Shown here piece after piece: positions 17,594-26,085 of a stretch of DNA of 64,000 nt. The notes under the pieces were generated by a model. It did no database searches and had not been told where the DNA came from. It saw only the letters and a list, made by a program, of their open reading frames with translations. This stretch comes from Brevibacterium sp. S22. Its GTDB lineage: Bacteria; Actinomycetota; Actinomycetes; Actinomycetales; Brevibacteriaceae. The DNA lies in the NCBI RefSeq assembly GCF_004745485.1, contig NZ_RHFG01000022.1, forward strand, positions 1 to 64,000, given 5' to 3'. Numbering within the stretch: position 1 is the first letter of the stretch; every line of letters starts with the position of its first letter. The position numbers and the translations under genes were made by a program.

Positions 17594-18324
17594 ACCCGCA
17601 GCGGACTCTGGCCACGACGGGGCGCGTCCTCATCCAGATCCGCAACGACCCGCGCACCATCGCGCTGCTGCTCATCGTGCCCAGCCTGCTCATCGGCCTG
17701 GTGGCGTGGATCTTCGACGAGACGGAGGTGTTCGCCGACATCGGGCCGGCGATGCTCGCGCTCTTCCCCTTCATCGTCATGTTCCTCGTCACGAGCATCG
17801 CCACTCTGCGTGAACGCCGCAGCGGAACGCTCGAGCGTCTGCTGTCGATGCCTTTGGGACGCGGCGACTTCATCCTCGGATACACCCTGGCGTTCGGCCT
17901 GCTCGCTGTCGTGCAGACGGCCGTGGCCGTCGGGTATGCGACTCTGGTGTGCGGACTCGAGATCGAGGGCTCGGTTGTCCTGCTGTTCGTCGTCGCGATC
18001 GCCGATGCTCTGCTCGGCACTGCCTTGGGACTGTTGGCCAGTGCCTTCGCGCGCACGGAGTTCCAGGTCGTGCAGTTCATGCCCGTGTTCGTGTTCCCGC
18101 AGATCCTGCTCGGCGGGATCTTCCTCCCCCGCGATCAGCTGCCCGATGTGCTCGAGGTGATCGGTGATTGGCTGCCGTTGTCGCATGCGATCGACGCGCT
18201 CGGGGCGGTGTCGACGGGAGATGAGGATGACACCTATATCTGGCTGCGGGTGCTCTTCATCGCCTGCTGGATCGTCGGCGCCGTCATCGTCGGGTCGCTC
18301 ACTCTGCGCCGCCGGACGCCGTGA
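17590..18324 (+). CDS. ABC-2 type transporter permease
   Basis: 244 residues, six predicted membrane helices, ABC-2 fold. The loop RERRSGTLERLLSMPLGRGD near residues 75-95 is the typical coupling segment of ABC-2 drug exporters, and GGIFLPRDQLP near 180-190 matches the family's conserved extracellular turn. It is coupled by ATGA to the ATPase gene and should act with it as a dimeric exporter. Substrate not determined. Confidence 0.9.
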   Translation: MNPQRTLATTGRVLIQIRNDPRTIALLLIVPSLLIGLVAWIFDETEVFADIGPAMLALFPFIVMFLVTSIATLRERRSGTLERLLSMPLGRGDFILGYTLAFGLLAVVQTAVAVGYATLVCGLEIEGSVVLLFVVAIADALLGTALGLLASAFARTEFQVVQFMPVFVFPQILLGGIFLPRDQLPDVLEVIGDWLPLSHAIDALGAVSTGDEDDTYIWLRVLFIACWIVGAVIVGSLTLRRRTP

Positions 18325-18361
18325 GACTCGGCGGCGTCGCGGACCGTCGCGAGCCGGATCG

Positions 18362-19870
18362 TCAGTTCTGTCCTGAGCCCATGGGCTCGGTGCGGTCGGT
18401 CAGCGCGAAGGGACGACGGCCCTCGCCGCGGACGAACGCGAGGTAGCACAGCCACAGCGCGACCACCCACAGCAGACCCACCCACAGTGCCGGTCGTGAG
18501 TCGGGGACGATGCCGACCATGACGACGACGAAGACGATGAACGCGACCGTGATCCACGAGCCCACCGGCCACAGCGGCATGGGGAATTCGCTGGGCAGAC
18601 GCTCCTCCTCGGCGATGGTGCGCTTCATTCGGATATGGGAGGCGAGGATGATGAGCCATACGAGCACCGTGGCGAAGGTGGCCAGGGCTCCGAGCAGGAA
18701 CAGGGCCTGATCGGGGTAGAGGTAGTTGAGGACGACGCCTGCCAGGAGAGCGACGATCATCGTGACGACGGTCATCACGGGCACCCCATTGCGGGAGGTG
18801 CGGGCGAAGGAGCGCGGGGCCTGTCCCTGTTCGGCCAGGCCGTGGAGCATCCGGCCCGCGCCGTAGATGTCGGCGTTGATGGCCGACAGCGCCGCCGTGA
18901 TGAGGACGACCTGGAGGATGGCCGCGGCAGCGGAGAAGCCGACGGAGTCGAAGATCGCGACGAAGGGGCTGACCTCGGAGGTGATCTGATTCCACGGCAG
19001 GATGCACATGATCACGCCGAGGGTGAGGACGTAGAAGAGGAGGATGCGCACCGGCACCGAGTTGATCGCTTTGGGGAGCACCTGCTTCGGGTTCTGCGCC
19101 TCACCGGCGGTGACGCCGATGATCTCGATGCCGCCGAAGGCGAACATCACGATCGTGAAGGAGGAGAGCAGACCCCAGAATCCGTTCGGGAGGAAGCCGC
19201 CGTTGTCGACCAGCGCCTGCGGGCCCATCTGATCGTGGTGGGCGATGCCGAAGCCGAAGATGATGATGGCCACGCCGGCGGCGATGAGGGCGATGATCGC
19301 GACGATCTTGATGAGCGCGAACCAGAATTCGAGCTCACCGAAGACCTTGACGCCGATCATGTTGATGGCGGCGATGAAGAAGACGACGGCGAGCACCCAG
19401 ATCCAACGCGGGACTCCCGGGAACCAGAATCCCATGTACACCCCGATCGCAGTGGCGTCGAAGACGGCGACGAGGACCATCTCGAAGGCGAAGGTCCAGC
19501 CGACGAGGAACCCGGCGAAGGGGTGGATGTAGCGGGAGGCGTACTGGCCGAAGGAGCCGGAGACGGGGTGGCGGACCACGAGTTCGCCGAGGGCGCGCAT
19601 GACCATGAAGACGGCGGCGCCGCCGATGATGTAGGCGAGCAGCACTGCCGGTCCCGCGGCCTGGATCGACTCGGAGGAGCCCATGAAGAGGCCGGTGCCG
19701 ATGGCCGAGCCGAGTGCCATGAAGCGGATGTGGCGGGCGGTCAGGCCCCTGCGCAGGCCTGCGTTCTCTTCGTGTGCGGTCGCGGTTTCGTCTACGCCTT
19801 TGGTGATGCGTTCGCTGTCCCTGTCATACGTGGGGAGCGCCTCTTTGCGGTCCTTGTCGGCTGGAGCCAT
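18362..19870 (-). CDS. Amino acid permease (APC superfamily, AAT family)
   Basis: 502 residues when started at the ATG at 19870 (MAPADKD); a 27-codon upstream extension is basic and unlikely. Twelve predicted helices; the APC hallmark follows residue 45 (RHIRFMALGSAIGTGLFMGS) and the segment GELVVRHPVSGSFGQYA is typical of AAT-family amino acid:H+ symporters such as those for GABA, proline or aromatic residues. No amino-acid metabolic gene adjoins it, so the substrate is open. The gene converges with the ABC exporter genes with only 37 bp between stops. Confidence 0.85.
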   Translation of the reverse strand: MAPADKDRKEALPTYDRDSERITKGVDETATAHEENAGLRRGLTARHIRFMALGSAIGTGLFMGSSESIQAAGPAVLLAYIIGGAAVFMVMRALGELVVRHPVSGSFGQYASRYIHPFAGFLVGWTFAFEMVLVAVFDATAIGVYMGFWFPGVPRWIWVLAVVFFIAAINMIGVKVFGELEFWFALIKIVAIIALIAAGVAIIIFGFGIAHHDQMGPQALVDNGGFLPNGFWGLLSSFTIVMFAFGGIEIIGVTAGEAQNPKQVLPKAINSVPVRILLFYVLTLGVIMCILPWNQITSEVSPFVAIFDSVGFSAAAAILQVVLITAALSAINADIYGAGRMLHGLAEQGQAPRSFARTSRNGVPVMTVVTMIVALLAGVVLNYLYPDQALFLLGALATFATVLVWLIILASHIRMKRTIAEEERLPSEFPMPLWPVGSWITVAFIVFVVVMVGIVPDSRPALWVGLLWVVALWLCYLAFVRGEGRRPFALTDRTEPMGSGQN

Positions 19871-20044
19871 CGGAGTTCTCTGTCCTCTTCTCTCGACTGC
19901 CCGTGGCCGCCTTCTCACCCGCACCATCGTGCGGCCCGGCGCCACGGCCACCTCAGACTCTCATGTCGAGAGGGGGTGAGCGCACGGGCGCTGGGATAAA
20001 GAGTCCGAGATCTCAGAAAATCGTGGCAGATGGCGGACTGCCGG

Positions 20045-20620
20045 TCAGGTCGTCTGGCGATCGCTTGCGAGCATCCCGAAGATGAGGGTGTCCGTCCATT
20101 CGCCCTTCGACCACCAGTCCTTGCGCAGGTGTGCCTCCTCCCGCATGCCGATCCTCCGAGCCAATTTCGCGGAGGCGGCGTTCCGCGCATCCATCTGAGC
20201 GGCGACCCGGTGGAGACCGTAATGGTCGAACGCGACATTGAGGACGGCGATGGCCGCTTCGGTGGCGAAGCCATGTCCGCCGGCCGCGGGGTCGAGGATC
20301 CAGCCGATCTCCGCTTTCTCATCGCTGCCGTCTGCGAGCCAGATCGCGATGTCGCCGATGACGCGTGAGCCCTCGAGCGAATCGAGGCCGTCGGCGGTCT
20401 CGATGACCAGGGCCAGGGCCCGTGATTCGGTCTCGAGGCCGGTGCGGGGGAGACGTTTGGCAATCTCGGTTTCGGCCACCTCGGCGGTCCACGGATCCTC
20501 GAGGAGGAACTGGGAGACGTCCTCGCGGGAGTAGATGTGAAGGTGCGCCTCGGCGTCGGACTCTCGGTAGGTGCGCAGGCGGAGTCGGTCGGTGGTCAGG
20601 GGCAGCTTGAGGGGTTCCAT
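20045..20620 (-). CDS. GNAT family N-acetyltransferase (RimJ/RimL-like)
   Basis: 191 residues from the ATG at 20620 (MEPLKLPLTTDRLRLRTYRE); the open frame reaches further upstream through the terminator of the phosphatase gene, so those extra codons are not real. The N-terminal strand with TDRLRLR and the segment GWILDPAAGGHGFATEA are typical of RimJ/RimL-type acetyltransferases that acetylate ribosomal protein N-termini or small molecules. Target unknown. Likely monocistronic. Confidence 0.85.
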   Translation of the reverse strand: MEPLKLPLTTDRLRLRTYRESDAEAHLHIYSREDVSQFLLEDPWTAEVAETEIAKRLPRTGLETESRALALVIETADGLDSLEGSRVIGDIAIWLADGSDEKAEIGWILDPAAGGHGFATEAAIAVLNVAFDHYGLHRVAAQMDARNAASAKLARRIGMREEAHLRKDWWSKGEWTDTLIFGMLASDRQTT

Positions 20621-20655
20621 GGGCTCACTCTGCCAGGTCGACCTGGGTACGGGAA

Positions 20656-20697
20656 GAACGATGCCGGACGCTCCGCTGGGAGCGTCCGGCATCGTTC
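20656..20697 (-). terminator. Strong hairpin terminator of the alkaline phosphatase gene
   Basis: Nineteen-base perfectly paired arms (20656-20674 and 20679-20697) around a 4-base loop, 48 bp past the phosphatase stop codon and 36 bp before the acetyltransferase start. It separates two codirectional genes and is the best-formed stem of this part of the window. Confidence 0.8.
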
Positions 20698-20744
20698 GCG
20701 GTGACTCAGGTGGTGCGGCGAGGCTCAGGTGCCTCGTCCGCGGA

Positions 20745-22541
20745 TCAGGCGGGGAGGATTCCGCGGCGCTTGGCCATGCGGACCAGGGCTGATCCGCCGA
20801 TGATCGCGGCCACGCCGAAGAAGATCGCGGCACCGATCTCGACGCCGGTGCGCGGCAGCGTTCCGCCGCCGCCACTGCCGGCCAGACCCGAACCTTCGCC
20901 TCCGCCGCCGGAGCCGGCATGGCCTTCGCCGCCCTCGGAGCCGCCGTTCGCACCGCTTCCGCCGCCGGCAGCGTCGGACGAGTCGTTGGAATCGTCGGAC
21001 CCGTTGGAGTCCTGAGAGCCGCCCGAACCGTCATTGCCACCGGAATCCGATGAGCCCGCGGCATCGTCGGAACCGTTCGAGTCATCCGTTCCGGCCGAGT
21101 CGTCGTTGCCGTTCGCGTCATCGCCCGGGTCGCCGGGCTCTTCGGCCTCACGGTCAAGATTGAGGCCTTCGGAGATGGTGTAGTTCATGTCGGTCTGATC
21201 GGTGCGGCCGACGAAATTGGCGGCACCGGGTCCGTAGGCGGCGACGCGGATCTGTGTGCCGGTGTGATCCTGCGATCCGTCCGGCTCAGCGGTTCCGTAG
21301 TGCATCGTCATCTCGGTTCCGTCGGCAGTGGTCAGTGTCCGGGTGAGGCCGGGAGTGGTCGACCCGGTGGAGACGATCTGGCCAGTCTGAGCGTGATCGG
21401 CGGTGGTGATGACGAGGGTCTCGCCGTCCTTCTCCGCGAAGTCCAGCGCCGCCTTGACCGACTTGTTGAACTCGACGGTCTCGCCGATCTGACCGCACGG
21501 GTTCGCCTCGTGGGCCTGCTTGTCGATGCTCGCACCTTCGACCTGGAGGAAGAAGCCCTCGTCGTTGTCGAGCAGGTCCACGGCCTTGTTCGTCAGCGTG
21601 TCGAGCTGCGGGATCGCGTCGGTCCGCTCCGGATTGTTCTCGCACTTCGCAGCCGGTTCTTCGCCTCCGGTGTGGGTGGCGGCCGGGCCGGTCCAGTTCA
21701 CGGGGAAGTTGCCCTCGGAGAAGAGACCGAGGACGGGGGAGTCCTGGTTCGCCTCGGCGACGCTGTCGAGGGACTTCGCATCGTCGACGAGTTGAAAGCC
21801 GCGATCCTCCGCCTGCTCACGCAGCGTCTTGTCCTTCCAGTCTCCGGCCTTGGCCTTCTGCTCGAAGCTGGCCGAACCGCCGCCCAGGGTGACATCGGCG
21901 CGGTTGTCGAGGTACTGCTCGCTGATCGAACCGAGACCGCCGTTCTCCAGTGCCTCGTCCGCACAGTCCTTGCTTGCTTCCTCGGGGCCATAGCAGCTGC
22001 GTTCGCTGATGTGCGCGGCCTGTGCCGCCGGCGTGGCATCCTGGATCTCCGCGGTCGAGACGTTGCCGGTCTTCAGACCGTTGGCCCGGGCGATGTCGAT
22101 GAGCGACTTCTGGGCTTCCCCCTTGCGGTCGACGCCGAGTGCACCGTTGTAGGTCTTCGTGCCCGTCGAGATCCCGGTTCCGCTGGCGGCCGAATCCGTC
22201 ACGTAGACGGGCTTTCCGGTGTCCTTGTCGACCGAGTACGTCGTGTACTGGCCGGTCATCGGCAGTTCGTCGATGCCGTCGAAGCGTCCGTCAGCGCCCT
22301 CGGCGTAGTTGCGGGCGGCCGTGATCTCCGAATCGCCCATGCCGTCGCCGATGAGGAGGATGACGTTCTTCGCTCCGGAATCCTCGACCGCATCGCGGAC
22401 GGCATCAGTGTTGTCGCCATCGAGCTGGCGGGCGCCGCCGGGCTGATCGATATCGGCCGCCGAGGCGGGGCTTGCGGTTGCGAAGAGCGCGAGTCCGAGC
22501 GCTCCGGTCGCCGCAGCGAGCCGCAGGGTTCTCGAGGTCAT
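20745..22541 (-). CDS. LPxTG wall-anchored alkaline phosphatase (PhoA type)
   Basis: 598 residues from the ATG at 22541. A Sec signal peptide (1-29, cleavage after ASPASA) is followed by a PhoA-type catalytic domain: metal ligand Asp66 in LLIGDGMGD and nucleophile Ser117 in [10 protein letters not shown]. About residues 470-560 form a low-complexity stalk of Gly/Ser/Asp/Asn. The C-terminus has the sortase signal LPRTG (562-566), a hydrophobic helix and a basic tail. The enzyme is therefore predicted to be covalently attached to peptidoglycan, freeing phosphate at the surface. Upstream repeats on the same strand resemble a PHO box (22621-22653). An ordinary PhoA is secreted; the wall anchor is the unusual part. 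Confidence 0.9.
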   Translation of the reverse strand: MTSRTLRLAAATGALGLALFATASPASAADIDQPGGARQLDGDNTDAVRDAVEDSGAKNVILLIGDGMGDSEITAARNYAEGADGRFDGIDELPMTGQYTTYSVDKDTGKPVYVTDSAASGTGISTGTKTYNGALGVDRKGEAQKSLIDIARANGLKTGNVSTAEIQDATPAAQAAHISERSCYGPEEASKDCADEALENGGLGSISEQYLDNRADVTLGGGSASFEQKAKAGDWKDKTLREQAEDRGFQLVDDAKSLDSVAEANQDSPVLGLFSEGNFPVNWTGPAATHTGGEEPAAKCENNPERTDAIPQLDTLTNKAVDLLDNDEGFFLQVEGASIDKQAHEANPCGQIGETVEFNKSVKAALDFAEKDGETLVITTADHAQTGQIVSTGSTTPGLTRTLTTADGTEMTMHYGTAEPDGSQDHTGTQIRVAAYGPGAANFVGRTDQTDMNYTISEGLNLDREAEEPGDPGDDANGNDDSAGTDDSNGSDDAAGSSDSGGNDGSGGSQDSNGSDDSNDSSDAAGGGSGANGGSEGGEGHAGSGGGGEGSGLAGSGGGGTLPRTGVEIGAAIFFGVAAIIGGSALVRMAKRRGILPA

Positions 22542-22620
22542 TGTGGTCCTTCCACTGGTGGAGCGCTCGCCGAAGCGGCCGAGCGACCGTGCCCATTCAA
22601 CGTACTCAGCCGATTCGCAG

Positions 22621-22653
22621 GCAATGTGGAGTGAGAGTAAAGGGCAAGTGAAC
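22621..22653 (-). promoter_or_regulatory. Candidate PHO box upstream of the alkaline phosphatase
   Basis: On the minus strand, about 80 bp before the start codon, three 11-bp units read GTTCACTTGCC, CTTTACTCTCA and CTCCACATTGC. Streptomyces PhoP binds 11-bp direct repeats with the core GTTCACC. The first unit matches 6 of 7 positions, the others about 4 of 7. The match and the gene's function support it; binding is not shown. Confidence 0.45.
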
Positions 22654-22807
22654 TTCCCGGCGGGCGATGGTCGCCGAAGGGGAACCTGCCGTGGCCGCCG
22701 CGAGCAAGCGACCATCGCATTGAGACTGTGACCGGTGACAAACAGCACCTCCGACCTCGTGACAAATGGCATCATCGCCGTCACGGCCTGCTTCCTAGTC
22801 TAAAGGC

Positions 22808-23160
22808 ATGAACACGCAGACACCCATGCAGACAGCACTGAAACAGCCAACGCAGGGCATCACTCTGACCGGACTTTCGAAGTCCTTCGGCGATCTCAAG
22901 GCCGTCGACGCCCTCGACCTGAGCATTCGGCCCGGTGAGCTCGTCGTCGAATCGTCGATGCGCGCCGCCTCTCCGCTGATGGAGAGGGAGACCGACGTGC
23001 TGCGGGCAGCAGCTGACGGCGCCAGCGTGGACGAGGTCGCCGCGAAGCTGTTCCTGTCCACCGGACCGTGCGGAACCGACTATCGGCGGCGATCGGGAAG
23101 ACCAACGCCCGCAACCGCGCCGACGCCGCACGCATCGCCCGCGACAACGGGTGGCTGTGA
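22808..23160 (+). pseudogene. Deletion scar: ABC-ATPase N-terminus fused to a response-regulator C-terminus, plus frameshift
   Basis: The first 48 codons encode the start of an ABC ATPase (ITLTGLSKSFGDLKAVDALD, up to RPGE), ending before Walker A. The frame then continues straight into the LuxR-type DNA-binding end of a NarL-family response regulator (LMERETDVLRAAADGASVDE). Near 23063 one base is missing; shifting frame restores TVRNRLSAAIGKTNARNR and an ending DNGWL-stop at 23158-23160. So an internal deletion removed most of an ATPase, probably permease and kinase genes, and most of a regulator. The ABC/two-component set on the opposite strand next door shows what such a locus looks like intact. 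Confidence 0.8.
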
Positions 23161-23224
23161 CTCAGCCGGCCGTCGGAGCCACCTCTGCGCCACCACGCGG
23201 GCCTCGGACACGTGACTGTGCATT

Positions 23225-23268
23225 GGAAGTGCATACGTACTGTTTTTCATCACTACGTGTGCACTTCC
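23225..23268. repeat. 15-bp inverted repeat beyond the NatB stop codon
   Basis: GGAAGTGCATACGTA (23225-23239) and TACGTGTGCACTTCC (23254-23268) pair at 14 of 15 positions around a 14-base T-rich loop. It lies between the pseudogene and the NatB stop. It could be the terminator of the NatAB genes, an operator left over from the deleted locus, or a mobile-element end. Confidence 0.45.
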
Positions 23269-23297
23269 GGCATACAGTAGCCGTGCCACACGCTGAC

Positions 23298-24428
23298 TCA
23301 GCTCCGCTTCAGCGCCTGGCCCCAGGACAGCTTCGGGCCGGACTGGAGGATCGAGCGCTCGAAGATCCGGGTCGCCAGCAGCAGAGCGAGCAGCGTCGTG
23401 ACCGCGAGGATGAGCAGGGACAGCAGCGGTTCCCACCACTCGATCGTGCCGAGGAAGACCCTCATCGGAACGGCGACCGCCGCCGAGAACGGGATGTAGG
23501 ACAGCACCGCCATGACCGTCTCGTTGGAGGAGAAGAGGATGACTCCCATATAGGGCAGGACGATGAGCATCATGATCGGCGTGCTCGTCGACGGCAGGTC
23601 CTCGACGCGCGAGACCATCGAGGCCGCGGCCGCGTAGAGGGCGGCGACCATGATGAAGCCGATGACGAAGAGGGGCACGAACCACGCGATCGGTTCGGCG
23701 ACCGACCCGAGCACGAAGTCGTTTCCGCTGACGGCGGCCCCGGCCAGCACCGCGACCGCGGTGAGTCCGATCTGTGCGAAGGCGAGGATCGTGCAGGCCA
23801 TGACCTTGCCGAACATGAGCACCCGCGCCGAGGTGGACGCGAGCAGGATCTCGACGATCCGTGACTGCTTCTCCTCGACGACGGACGAGGCGATCGTGTT
23901 TCCGAACGTCATCGCGGCCATGAAGAACACGAGCCCGAGGCCGAGCCCGATGAGGTACGTCAGGGTCGGATCCGGTGCGTCGGGGTCGAGGAGTTCGACC
24001 TCCGGAGTGAGGCTGAGAGAGCCGATGAGCGACTCGGGCGCCGAGCGCAGCGACAGGACCGCGACCCCGGTCGGTGAGTCCGTGGATTCGACGACAGCCG
24101 CTTCGACCTTCTCCGAGGTGACCAGAGATTTCGCCTCTCCCACGTCATCGACGGCGACGGGTTCGATGTCGTCGAGCCCCTCGATGGCTTTCGCCCCCGC
24201 CGAGGTGACCGCCACCTTGTCGGTGGAGGAGAACAGTGAGGGCAGCGCTCCCGAGACCCCGACGAGCACACCGAAGATGACGATTGAGAGGATCGTCGAG
24301 ATCATGAAGGCCTTGGACTTGAGGCGGACCATGATCTCGCGTTCGATGACGAGGCCGATGGCGGTGGTGAAGCCTGCGCGATTCGTGGCGCCGTCGGCGG
24401 CCGCGGTGTTCGTGACTGACGTGCTCAT
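23298..24428 (-). CDS. ABC-2 type permease, Na+-efflux/NatB-like
   Basis: 376 residues from the ATG at 24428 (MSTSVTNTAAAD); the reading frame upstream belongs to the ATPase gene region. One N-terminal membrane helix (about 40-62), a large extracellular domain (about 63-155) and a C-terminal group of five or six helices match the NatB/YhaP family. The intracellular segment VVEEKQSRIVEILLASTSAR is the family signature. It overlaps the NatA-like gene by ATGA and forms an exporter with it; sodium or antimicrobial-peptide export are the usual roles of this class. Confidence 0.87.
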   Translation of the reverse strand: MSTSVTNTAAADGATNRAGFTTAIGLVIEREIMVRLKSKAFMISTILSIVIFGVLVGVSGALPSLFSSTDKVAVTSAGAKAIEGLDDIEPVAVDDVGEAKSLVTSEKVEAAVVESTDSPTGVAVLSLRSAPESLIGSLSLTPEVELLDPDAPDPTLTYLIGLGLGLVFFMAAMTFGNTIASSVVEEKQSRIVEILLASTSARVLMFGKVMACTILAFAQIGLTAVAVLAGAAVSGNDFVLGSVAEPIAWFVPLFVIGFIMVAALYAAAASMVSRVEDLPSTSTPIMMLIVLPYMGVILFSSNETVMAVLSYIPFSAAVAVPMRVFLGTIEWWEPLLSLLILAVTTLLALLLATRIFERSILQSGPKLSWGQALKRS

Positions 24429-25312
24429 GACTGTGTGACCTCCTGGAAGAGACGGTTGAGGGCGACCTCGTGCGGGCCGAAAGACGTCACCGAGGACACG
24501 GAGAGCGCTTGACGCAGGACCGCCTCGGCGGCGTCGGAGTCCGGGGCGGAGAAGCGGGCCCAGCTGCCGTCGAGTTCGACGACGGAGATGTCGGGCATCC
24601 CGCGCACCCAGCCGAGGTCGGCATCGGTCTGCAGAGTCCATTCGGGCAGGCTGCGCTGCCGGCGCAGCTCCTCTGTGGTGCCTGCGGCGACGAGGCGGCC
24701 GTCGTTGATGATGACGAGGTCGTCGACGAGACGTTCGACGAGGTCGAGCTGATGGCTGGAGAAGAGCACGGGGGCGCCGGAGGCCGCAAAGGAGGTGAGG
24801 ACGCCGAGGGTGCGTTCGACGGCAGCGGGATCAAGACCGGAGAAGGGTTCGTCGAGGACGAGGGCCTGCGGGTCATGGATGAGCGCCGCGGCGATCTGGA
24901 CCTTCTGCTGGTTGCCGAGGCTGACCGATTCGAGGGTGTCGGTGGGTTCGCCTTTGAGGTCGAGCTGCTCGAGCAGTTCGAGGCCGCGCTTCTTCGCCGT
25001 CTGGCGGGACAGCCCGTGGAAGCGGGCGAGGTAGACGAGCTGGTCGATGATCGGCATCTTCGGGTAGAGGCCGCGCTCCTCGGGCATATAGCCGATGGCG
25101 CTGCGATGCCTCGGGGTGATGGCCGCCCCGTCGACGGTGATGCGTCCGGAGTCCGCGGCGAGCACGCCGAGGAGGATCCGCATGGTCGTGGTCTTGCCCG
25201 AACCGTTCGATCCGACGAAGCCGGTCATCCGGCCGTCGCCGATGTCGAAGCTGAGGTCGTGCAGCACCTGCTTCGCACCGAAGCTGCGATTGATGTTCTC
25301 CAGGGTGATCAT
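24425..25312 (-). CDS. ABC transporter ATP-binding protein, NatA-like
   Basis: 295 residues with a full ATPase core: Walker A GSNGSGKTTTM near 34-44, a NatA-type SLGNQQKVQIAAALIHDP signature region in place of the canonical LSGGQ, Walker B ALVLDEPFSGLDP and SSHQLDLVE. The Gln-rich SLGNQQ signature is typical of NatA/YhaQ-type ATPases. The C-terminal 80 residues are the usual regulatory tail of this group. It sits downstream of the response regulator gene in the same direction, separated by 101 bp, so the two-component system probably controls it. Confidence 0.9.
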   Translation of the reverse strand: MITLENINRSFGAKQVLHDLSFDIGDGRMTGFVGSNGSGKTTTMRILLGVLAADSGRITVDGAAITPRHRSAIGYMPEERGLYPKMPIIDQLVYLARFHGLSRQTAKKRGLELLEQLDLKGEPTDTLESVSLGNQQKVQIAAALIHDPQALVLDEPFSGLDPAAVERTLGVLTSFAASGAPVLFSSHQLDLVERLVDDLVIINDGRLVAAGTTEELRRQRSLPEWTLQTDADLGWVRGMPDISVVELDGSWARFSAPDSDAAEAVLRQALSVSSVTSFGPHEVALNRLFQEVTQS

Positions 25313-25335
25313 GTCTCAACGCTATGTGGAGATCA

Positions 25336-25350
25336 CTGATCTGGGATCAG
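25336..25350. promoter_or_regulatory. Inverted repeat in the NatAB promoter region
   Basis: CTGATC-TGG-GATCAG lies 24 bp before the NatA-like start codon, between it and the response regulator stop. It is placed to be a binding site for the neighbouring NarL-family regulator. Support is positional only. Confidence 0.35.
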
Positions 25351-25413
25351 CCGAGAGAGTGAATTCGCGCCCCTGCCTGAGGGGGAGGGGCCGTGATGGG
25401 CAGATGGACGATC

Positions 25414-26085
25414 CTATTGTGCCCTGTCTTGACAGCCGATCTTTGCGATCCCGTGTTCATAGGCCCAGATGACAGCGTGGATACGGTCGCGGATGCCGAG
25501 CTTCGACAGCAGGTTCGACACGTGGGTCTTCACGGTGGCTTCGCCGAGGAAGAGCGAGCCTGCGATCTCGGCATTGCTCGCCCCGGCCGCGACCAGCCTG
25601 AGCACTTCGAGTTCCCTGTCGGTGAGCTGTCCGAGCTCCGGGGCCGCGGGGGTGGTCGGCTCCGGTGTGGACACGGAGCGTTCGATGACACGGCGGGTCA
25701 CCTCGGGAGAGAGCAGACCGTCGCCGGCTGCCAGCGCGGTGACCGCGTCGATGAGCTGCTCGGCCTCGGCCGTCTTGAGGAGGAACCCGCTGGCCCCGGC
25801 GGCCAGTGCGCGGAACAGGAAGTCGTCGCGGTCGAAGGTCGTGAGCATGAGGACGGCTCCGCCCGAGCCGCGGCGGACGATCTGCTCGGTGGATTCGAGT
25901 CCGTCCATGACCGGCATCTGCACATCCATGCAGATGACATCCGGGGACAGCTCGAGCGCTCGGTCGATGGCGATCTGCCCATTCTCGGCCTCGCCGACGA
26001 CGGTGATCCCGTCCTCGCTCTCAAGGATCGTGCGGAAGCCGGTGCGGACCATGGACTGATCATCGACGAGGAGGACTCGGATCAT
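25414..26085 (-). CDS. NarL/FixJ family response regulator
   Basis: 223 residues: receiver domain (1-120) with phospho-acceptor Asp54 in DVICMDVQMPVMDG, and a C-terminal LuxR helix-turn-helix (about 150-215; LTDRELEVLRLVAAGASNAE, ending in FLGEATVKTHVSNLLSKLG). Overlaps the kinase gene by ATGA, giving a cotranslated pair. The adjoining NatAB exporter genes are the probable target, as in many actinobacterial and bacillar envelope-stress systems. Confidence 0.92.
   Translation of the reverse strand: MIRVLLVDDQSMVRTGFRTILESEDGITVVGEAENGQIAIDRALELSPDVICMDVQMPVMDGLESTEQIVRRGSGGAVLMLTTFDRDDFLFRALAAGASGFLLKTAEAEQLIDAVTALAAGDGLLSPEVTRRVIERSVSTPEPTTPAAPELGQLTDRELEVLRLVAAGASNAEIAGSLFLGEATVKTHVSNLLSKLGIRDRIHAVIWAYEHGIAKIGCQDRAQ

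Noticed and set aside
22734-22768. Two GTGACAAA octamers as a possible regulator site
   Set aside because: Only eight bases match, with a 27-bp spacing, next to a pseudogene; too weak to claim.
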